A DNA stretch of 64,000 bases, from positions 1 to 64,000 of the forward strand of contig CAVVDR010000021.1 in NCBI GenBank assembly GCA_963746955.1. Direction: 5' to 3'. Below the pieces are notes generated by a model. It saw nothing but the letters and a program-made list of their open reading frames with translations, ran no database searches and was not told the origin of the DNA. Source of the DNA: DASQBT01 sp963746955. Its GTDB lineage: Bacteria > Pseudomonadota > Gammaproteobacteria > Burkholderiales > Thiobacillaceae. The first letter of the stretch is position 1, and each line of letters opens with the position of its first letter. Below, piece by piece: positions 58,675-64,000 of the stretch. The position numbers and the translations under genes are program-made.

Positions 58675-59865
58675 TTACTCAATAACTTTCGCGACCACGC
58701 CGGCGCCGACGGTACGGCCGCCTTCGCGGATGGCAAAGCGCAGGCCTTCTTCCATGGCGATCGGCGCAATCAGGGCAACGGTGATGCTGATGTTGTCGCC
58801 CGGCATCACCATCTCGGTCCCGGCCGGCAACTCAATCGAGCCGGTCACGTCGGTGGTGCGGAAGTAGAACTGCGGACGGTAGCCGTTGAAGAACGGGGTG
58901 TGACGCCCGCCTTCTTCCTTGGACAGCACGTAGATCTCGGCCGTGAATTTGGTGTGCGGGGTGATGGAGCCGGGCTTGGCCAGCACCTGGCCGCGCTCGA
59001 CTTCTTCACGCTTGGTGCCGCGCAAGAGCACGCCTACGTTGTCACCGGCCTGGCCCTGGTCCAAAAGCTTCCTGAACATCTCAACCCCGGTGCAGGTGGT
59101 CTTGACCGTAGGCTTGATGCCGATGATTTCAATTTCCTCGCCGACCTTGATGACGCCGCGCTCGACCCGGCCGGTCACGACGGTGCCGCGGCCGGAGATG
59201 GAGAAGACGTCTTCGACCGGCATCAGGAAGGGCTGGTCAATGGCGCGCTCGGGCTGGGGTATGTAGGAGTCCAGCGCCGCCGCCAGTTTGAAGATGGAGG
59301 GCTCGCCGATGTCGCTCTGGTCGCCTTCCATGGCTTTCAGGGCAGACCCGATGATGATGGGGGTGTCGTCCCCCGGGAAGTCGTATTTGGACAGCAGTTC
59401 GCGCACTTCCATTTCGACCAGTTCAAGCAGTTCGGCGTCGTCGACCATGTCGGCCTTGTTCATGTAGACGACGATGTAGGGCACGCCGACCTGGCGTGCC
59501 AGCAGGATGTGTTCGCGGGTCTGCGGCATGGGGCCGTCAGCCGCCGACACGACCAGGATGGCGCCGTCCATCTGGGCGGCGCCAGTGATCATGTTCTTCA
59601 CATAGTCGGCGTGACCGGGGCAGTCAACGTGGGCGTAGTGCCGGTTCTCGGTCTCGTACTCGACGTGCGCAGTGTTGATGGTGATGCCGCGCGCCTTCTC
59701 CTCCGGCGCCGAGTCAATGTCGGCATAGTTCTTCGCCAATCCACCAAACTTCTTCGACAAGATAATGGTAATGGCCGCCGTCAGCGTGGTCTTGCCATGG
59801 TCCACGTGACCGATCGTCCCCACGTTTACGTGCGGCTTCGTGCGTTGAAACTTTTCCTTGGACAT
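58675..59865 (-). CDS. tuf: Elongation factor Tu
   Basis: A 396-residue GTPase with G1 GHVDHGKT, the switch II motif DCPGHADYVKNM, G4 NKADMVDD and the C-terminal beta-barrels. It delivers aminoacyl-tRNA to the ribosome. It lies between fusA and rpsJ. Proteobacteria often have a second tuf copy; none is in this window. Confidence 0.98.
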   Translation of the reverse strand: MSKEKFQRTKPHVNVGTIGHVDHGKTTLTAAITIILSKKFGGLAKNYADIDSAPEEKARGITINTAHVEYETENRHYAHVDCPGHADYVKNMITGAAQMDGAILVVSAADGPMPQTREHILLARQVGVPYIVVYMNKADMVDDAELLELVEMEVRELLSKYDFPGDDTPIIIGSALKAMEGDQSDIGEPSIFKLAAALDSYIPQPERAIDQPFLMPVEDVFSISGRGTVVTGRVERGVIKVGEEIEIIGIKPTVKTTCTGVEMFRKLLDQGQAGDNVGVLLRGTKREEVERGQVLAKPGSITPHTKFTAEIYVLSKEEGGRHTPFFNGYRPQFYFRTTDVTGSIELPAGTEMVMPGDNISITVALIAPIAMEEGLRFAIREGGRTVGAGVVAKVIE

Positions 59866-59884
59866 GTCTTGGCCCCTGTTGAGT

Positions 59885-61978
59885 TTACTTCTTGCTGCTG
59901 ATCACGGTTTCCGCCACATTCCTGGGCGCTTCGCTGTAGTGCTTGAATTCCATTGAGTAGGTCGCACGCCCTTGGGACATGGACCGCAGGTCGGTCGAAT
60001 ATCCGAACATCTCGGCCAGCGGCACTTCCGCCTTGATGGTTTTTCCGCCCGGCATGTCTTCCATGCCCTGGATGATGCCGCGTCGACGGTTGAGGTCACC
60101 CATCACGTCACCCATGTAGTCCTCCGGGGTCTCAACTTCAACCGCCATCATGGGCTCCAGCAGTGCCGGATTGGCTTTGCGCATCCCGTCCTTGAACGCC
60201 AGGATGGCAGCCATCTTGAAAGCCTGTTCGGAAGAGTCCACCTCGTGGTAGGACCCGTCAAACAGGGTGACCTTCACATCGACCACCGGAAAGCCCGCCA
60301 GGACGCCATTGTTCATTGCCTCGCGCAGACCCTTGTCAACCGCCGGAATGTATTCGCGCGGCACCGTGCCGCCCTTGATGGAATCGACAAACTCGTAGCC
60401 CTTGCCCGCAACGTTCGGCTCCATCTTGAGCCAGACGTGGCCATACTGGCCCTTGCCGCCGGACTGCTTGACGAACTTGCCCTCGATCTCTGTCAGCTTG
60501 CGGATCGCTTCGCGGTACGCCACCTGGGGCGCACCCACGTTAGCCTCAACGCCAAACTCGCGTTTCATCCGGTCGACGATGATTTCTAGGTGCAGTTCAC
60601 CCATGCCTGAAATGATCGTCTGGCCGGTTTCCTCATCGGTACGCACGCGGAACGAGGGGTCTTCCTGCGCCAGACGGCCCAGCGCGATCCCCATTTTCTC
60701 CTGGTCGGCCTTGGTCTTGGGTTCCACCGCCACGTGAATTACCGGTTCGGGAAATATCATCCGCTCCAGGATAATGGGCTTGTCCGGATTGCAGATGGTG
60801 TCGCCGGTAACCGCTTCTTTCAGGCCTACCGCCGCAGCGATATCACCTGCCCGAACTTCCTTGATTTCCGCGCGCTGGTTGGCATGCATCTGCAGAATTC
60901 GGCCGATGCGCTCCTTGCGGCCCCTCACCGAGTTGTAAATGGTATCACCGGAGTTCACCACCCCCGAGTACACGCGGAAGAAGGTAAGCTGGCCGACATA
61001 GGGATCGGTCGCAATCTTGAACGCCAGCGCTGCAAAAGGCTCTTCATCGGAAGCGCTGCGCTCAACCTCTTTGCCGTTTTCGAGTTCCCCTTTGACCGGC
61101 GGAATATCGACTGGGGAGGGCATGTAATCAATGACGGCGTCCAGCATCTTCTGCACGCCTTTGTTCTTGAAGGCGCTGCCGCACAGCATCGGGACAATCT
61201 CGCTGGCGATGGTACGGGCGCGCAAGCCCTTCATGATGTCTGCCTCGGAAAGGTCGCCCTCTTCCAAGTATTTGTTCATCATTTCCTCGGATGACTCGGC
61301 CGCAGCTTCGAGCATTTTCTCGCGCCACTCCTTGCAGGTGTCAAGCAGCTCGGCAGGAATTTCCGTGTATTCAAACCTCATTCCCTGGGAAGCTTCATCC
61401 CAGTAGATGGCCTTCATCTTGACCAGATCCACCACACCCTTGAAGTTCTCTTCCGCGCCAATAGGCACCACGACAGGAACGGGATTGGCCCGCAAGCGGC
61501 TGCGCATCTGCTCGTAAACTTTGAAGAAATTGGCACCGGTGCGGTCCATCTTGTTGACAAACGCCAACCGCGGAACGCCATACTTGTTGGCCTGACGCCA
61601 CACCGTTTCCGACTGCGGCTGCACCCCGCCCACGGCGCAATAGACCATGCAGGCGCCGTCCAGCACGCGCATTGAACGCTCCACTTCGATGGTGAAGTCC
61701 ACGTGTCCCGGCGTGTCGATGATATTGATGCGATGCTGGTCGTGCTTGCCATCCATGCCCTTCCAGAAGCAGGTAGTGGCAGCAGACGTGATGGTGATGC
61801 CACGCTCACGCTCCTGCTCCATCCAGTCCATGGTGGCAGCGCCGTCGTGCACTTCGCCAATCTTGTGGGAAACGCCTGTGTAAAACAGGACGCGTTCGGT
61901 CGTCGTGGTCTTTCCCGCGTCAATGTGCGCGGAAATTCCGATGTTGCGATAGAGTTCGATTGGGGTAGCGCGTGCCAC
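59885..61978 (-). CDS. fusA: Elongation factor G
   Basis: A 697-residue translocase GTPase: G1 AHIDAGKTTTTERVLFYTG, switch II DTPGHVDFTIEVERSMRVLD, G4 NKMDRTGANF, and domains II to V (GGTVPREYIPAVDKGLREAM in IV, SQGRATYSMEFKHYSEAP in V). Typical str operon position between rpsG and tuf. Confidence 0.98.
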   Translation of the reverse strand: MARATPIELYRNIGISAHIDAGKTTTTERVLFYTGVSHKIGEVHDGAATMDWMEQERERGITITSAATTCFWKGMDGKHDQHRINIIDTPGHVDFTIEVERSMRVLDGACMVYCAVGGVQPQSETVWRQANKYGVPRLAFVNKMDRTGANFFKVYEQMRSRLRANPVPVVVPIGAEENFKGVVDLVKMKAIYWDEASQGMRFEYTEIPAELLDTCKEWREKMLEAAAESSEEMMNKYLEEGDLSEADIMKGLRARTIASEIVPMLCGSAFKNKGVQKMLDAVIDYMPSPVDIPPVKGELENGKEVERSASDEEPFAALAFKIATDPYVGQLTFFRVYSGVVNSGDTIYNSVRGRKERIGRILQMHANQRAEIKEVRAGDIAAAVGLKEAVTGDTICNPDKPIILERMIFPEPVIHVAVEPKTKADQEKMGIALGRLAQEDPSFRVRTDEETGQTIISGMGELHLEIIVDRMKREFGVEANVGAPQVAYREAIRKLTEIEGKFVKQSGGKGQYGHVWLKMEPNVAGKGYEFVDSIKGGTVPREYIPAVDKGLREAMNNGVLAGFPVVDVKVTLFDGSYHEVDSSEQAFKMAAILAFKDGMRKANPALLEPMMAVEVETPEDYMGDVMGDLNRRRGIIQGMEDMPGGKTIKAEVPLAEMFGYSTDLRSMSQGRATYSMEFKHYSEAPRNVAETVISSKK

Positions 61979-62006
61979 TTTGAATATTCCTGCCAGGAAG
62001 GGCTAA

Positions 62007-62477
62007 TTAAAATCTGAAGTGGGCGAAAGCCTTGTTGGCTTCGGCCATACGGTGCACTTCCTCGCGCTTCTTCATGGCCGCGCCGCGGCCTTCGGACGCA
62101 TCCAGCAGCTCACCCGCCAGACGCGCGCCCATGGACTTTTCACCGCGCTTGCGCGCGGCATCACGCACCCAGCGCATGGCCAGGGCCGAACGACGCGACG
62201 GGCGCACTTCTACCGGCACCTGATAGTTGGCGCCTCCGACCCGCCGGCTTTTCACCTCCACCAACGGACGCACATTGTTCAAGGCAGAAGAGAATACCTC
62301 CAGAGGATCCTTGCCGGACTTATTGGAGATCTGCTCAAATGCGCCATACACGATGCGCTCGGCCACGGATTTCTTGCCGGAGGTCATGATGGCATTCATG
62401 AATTTGGAGACTTCCTGGTTGCCGAATTTGGGATCAGGCAGGATCTCACGTTTGGGAACTTCGCGACGACGTGGCAT
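62007..62477 (-). CDS. rpsG: 30S ribosomal protein S7
   Basis: A 156-residue 16S rRNA-binding protein starting MPRRREVPKREILPDPKFGN with the ALAMRWVRDAARKRGEKSMG helix and the end MAEANKAFAHFRF. In Escherichia coli it represses the str operon at the rpsL-rpsG junction; here that junction is only 19 bases, so the known site is unlikely to be kept in full. Confidence 0.98.
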   Translation of the reverse strand: MPRRREVPKREILPDPKFGNQEVSKFMNAIMTSGKKSVAERIVYGAFEQISNKSGKDPLEVFSSALNNVRPLVEVKSRRVGGANYQVPVEVRPSRRSALAMRWVRDAARKRGEKSMGARLAGELLDASEGRGAAMKKREEVHRMAEANKAFAHFRF

Positions 62478-62496
62478 GGTTTACTTTCTCTCTTGT

Positions 62497-62874
62497 TCAG
62501 GCAGCCTTGGGGCGCTTGGCGCCGTACTTGGAACGCGACTGCTTGCGGTCTTTGACGCCGGCCGTATCAAGGGAACCGCGCACAGTGTGGTAACGCACAC
62601 CGGGCAAGTCCTTAACCCGGCCGCCACGTATCAGGACCACCGAGTGTTCCTGCAGGTTGTGGCCCTCGCCGCCGATGTAGCTGATCACCTCGAAGCCGTT
62701 GGTCAGCCTCACCTTGCAGACCTTCCGCAATGCGGAATTGGGCTTTTTCGGCGTGGTGGTGTACACGCGGGTACACACGCCTCGCCGTTGTGGGCAGGCT
62801 TGCAGGGCAGGAACCTTGCTTTTCGTTCGCGGCGCCTGGCGGGGCTTGCGGATCAACTGGTTAATGGTTGGCAT
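62497..62874 (-). CDS. rpsL: 30S ribosomal protein S12
   Basis: A 125-residue decoding-centre protein starting MPTINQLIRKPRQAPRTKSK. The streptomycin-relevant segments TTTPKKPNSALRK (with both Lys) and GGRVKDLPGVRYH look wild type, so the sequence predicts no ribosomal streptomycin resistance. ATG 62874 is chosen by family start. It is the first gene of the str operon. Confidence 0.98.
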   Translation of the reverse strand: MPTINQLIRKPRQAPRTKSKVPALQACPQRRGVCTRVYTTTPKKPNSALRKVCKVRLTNGFEVISYIGGEGHNLQEHSVVLIRGGRVKDLPGVRYHTVRGSLDTAGVKDRKQSRSKYGAKRPKAA

Positions 62875-62911
62875 AGCTCTCGGTATCCATATGCTTGCTC
62901 TCAAAACAACC

Positions 62912-62931
62912 GGGACGGCTCGCGCCGTCCC
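62912..62931 (-). terminator. GC-rich hairpin in the str leader, possible attenuator
   Basis: GGGACGGC-TCGC-GCCGTCCC is a perfect eight-base stem with a four-base loop. On the minus strand it is followed by GGTTGTTTTGAG, a weak T-run. Lying between the str promoter and rpsL, it may act as a partial terminator for rpoC readthrough or as an attenuator. Further upstream ATGCGTC/GACGCAT (62980-62986 with 62943-62949) can also pair. Confidence 0.45.
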
Positions 62932-62987
62932 GTCGCTGGAAAATGCGTCAATTTCGGGACGGAAATTCGCCCGGAAAAAGACGCATG

Positions 62988-63016
62988 AGTTTAAGGAGTG
63001 CCCTCCGCCTTGTCAA
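62988..63016 (-). promoter_or_regulatory. Promoter of the str operon overlapping the rpoC stop codon
   Basis: On the minus strand TTGACA (63016-63011), a 17-base spacer and TAAACT (62993-62988) form a near-consensus sigma70 promoter. The -35 box contains the rpoC TGA (63015-63013). The predicted start is near 62981, about 105 bases before rpsL. Confidence 0.7.
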
Positions 63017-64000
63017 GCAACTTCCTGATTTTCAGGGTTGCTCACTTCGCCTTCCTCGATTGCCCGGCCTTCCGCGATATCCTCCCCGACAGTCTGGCGC
63101 CGGCGGGTGTTGTGATAAGCGAGACCGGTTCCAGCCGGGATCAGGCGACCCACGATGACATTCTCCTTGAGACCGCGCAATTCATCCCGCTTGCCCATGA
63201 TCGCGGCTTCGGTGAGGACGCGCGTGGTTTCCTGGAAGGAGGCCGCGGAGATAAACGAATCCGTCGACAGGGAGGCCTTGGTAATCCCCAGCAGAATAGG
63301 CTCGTAGCTGGCCGGCTGCTTGCCCTCGGCTACCATTTCGTCGTTCACCTGCAGCACTTCCGAACGCTCCACCTGCTCGCCTGGGATCAGCGCGGCGTCG
63401 CCCGGATCGACCACGTTTACCCGGCGCAGCATCTGACGGACGATCACTTCAATGTGTTTGTCATTGATTTTCACCCCTTGCAGCCGGTAAACATCCTGGA
63501 CCTCATCGGTAATGTAGCGGGCCAGGGCTTCTACACCTTGCAGGCGCAAAATGTCATGCGGATCGACCGGGCCATCGACGATCATCTCGCCCTTGTTCAC
63601 GACCTGGCCATCGTGCGCCATGACGTGCTTTTCCTTGGGTATCAAGTACTCGTGGGGCTGTCCATCGAAATCCGTGATGACCAGGCGCTGCTTGCCCTTG
63701 GTATCCTTGCCGAAGGATACGGTACCGGTCACCTCGGCCAGCACGCCAGCGTCCTTGGGGGAACGCGCCTCAAACAGTTCCGCCACCCGCGGCAGACCGC
63801 CGGTAATGTCGCGCGTCTTGGAGGTTTCCTGCGGAATCCGTGCCAGCACATCGCCCACGTTAACTTCCTGCCCATCCTTCACGGTAATGATGGAACCGAT
63901 CTGGAAAGTGATGTTGACCAGCATTTCGGTGCCCGCAATTCTGACCTCGTTGCCGGTTTCGTCCAGCATTTTGACTTGGGGACGCAACCCCTTGGCAGCG
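63013..64000 (-). CDS. rpoC: RNA polymerase beta' subunit, C-terminal part (gene runs off the window)
   Basis: The last about 328 residues of RpoC. Seen are MLDETGNEVRIAGTEMLVN, the GGLPRVAELFEARSPKDAGV trigger-loop-following region, HIEVIVRQMLRRVNVVDPGD, the switch-region AASFQETTRVLTEAAIMGK and the end with ENVIVGRLIPAGTGLAYH followed by an acidic tail. The frame is open to the window edge; the 5' part lies beyond 64000. Confidence 0.97.
   Translation of the reverse strand, partial: AAKGLRPQVKMLDETGNEVRIAGTEMLVNITFQIGSIITVKDGQEVNVGDVLARIPQETSKTRDITGGLPRVAELFEARSPKDAGVLAEVTGTVSFGKDTKGKQRLVITDFDGQPHEYLIPKEKHVMAHDGQVVNKGEMIVDGPVDPHDILRLQGVEALARYITDEVQDVYRLQGVKINDKHIEVIVRQMLRRVNVVDPGDAALIPGEQVERSEVLQVNDEMVAEGKQPASYEPILLGITKASLSTDSFISAASFQETTRVLTEAAIMGKRDELRGLKENVIVGRLIPAGTGLAYHNTRRRQTVGEDIAEGRAIEEGEVSNPENQEVA

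Noticed and set aside
58900..59901. Plus-strand open frame of 333 codons
   Set aside because: Antisense to tuf; a known artefact of high-GC codon use opposite strongly expressed genes.

Overview
This window is chromosomal DNA from a betaproteobacterium, probably a Nitrosomonadales/Gallionellales-type autotroph or sulfur/iron-associated lineage. This rests on the style of the ribosomal proteins and aspS, the aspS-nudB and uvrA-MFS-ssb neighbourhoods, zinc-type (four-Cys) S4 and L36, and the sulfur and iron genes present. The lineage is an inference from gene content, not a computed placement. No tRNA, rRNA, CRISPR array, insertion sequence or prophage is visible.

Layout. (1) 1-388 is an interspersed, palindromic non-coding element. 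(2) 389-3401 is accessory: a six-Asp-box beta-propeller protein coupled to a MoaD/ThiS-like protein ending in Gly-Gly, a frameshifted VOC (glyoxalase-like) pseudogene, a DUF169 protein and a small membrane protein. (3) 3433-13931 is central carbon metabolism: pgl, zwf and a short-type gnd coupled behind an alpha-glucan phosphorylase, a second phosphorylase paralogue, and divergent pgi. Together they route glycogen or maltodextrin to glucose 6-phosphate and the oxidative pentose phosphate pathway; no phosphoglucomutase is in the window. (4) 14088-25462 is envelope-related: a tiny His/Asp/Tyr-rich lipoprotein, a YbhP-like/ClsB pair, an ABC-2 exporter, two tandem exported SRPBCC proteins, fmdB-like - DUF502 - aspS - nudB, and a TonB-dependent receptor. 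(5) 25569-30332 is ssb, a YajR-like MFS transporter and uvrA.

(6) 30584-35744 is a sulfur block: a dihydroorotate-dehydrogenase-like protein, a Crp/Fnr regulator, a persulfide-dioxygenase-like beta-lactamase-fold enzyme, a rhodanese and a SulP transporter. The dioxygenase promoter carries a perfect 6-4-6 inverted repeat centred at about -41.5 from the predicted start, the classic position for class II activation by a Crp/Fnr protein. (7) 36126-42508 is transcribed as one long minus-strand series: hemP, bfd, an unknown 81-residue ORF, a diheme MauG/CcpA-type lipoprotein, a porin, an FMN-binding flavoprotein with a flavinylation motif, a PepSY-like membrane protein, bacterioferritin and an LpxH-like phosphoesterase. 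A 19-bp Fur-like palindrome lies just upstream of hemP. I consider this the best candidate for an under-described system: an iron-controlled periplasmic redox module feeding iron storage. (8) 42601-44630 holds glycerate kinase and an S-adenosylmethionine hydrolase-like gene.

(9) 44694-64000 is the large ribosomal supercluster on the minus strand: 3' end of rpoC, str (rpsL, rpsG, fusA, tuf), S10 (rpsJ to rpsQ), spc (rplN to secY, infA, rpmJ) and alpha (rpsM to rplQ), ending in an intrinsic terminator. Sigma70-like promoters with 17-bp spacers can be read before rpsL (overlapping the rpoC stop), rplC, rplN and rpsM. The 150-nt leader between rpsJ and rplC is strongly structured.

All calls come from reading the sequence and its translations by eye; no database search or folding was run.
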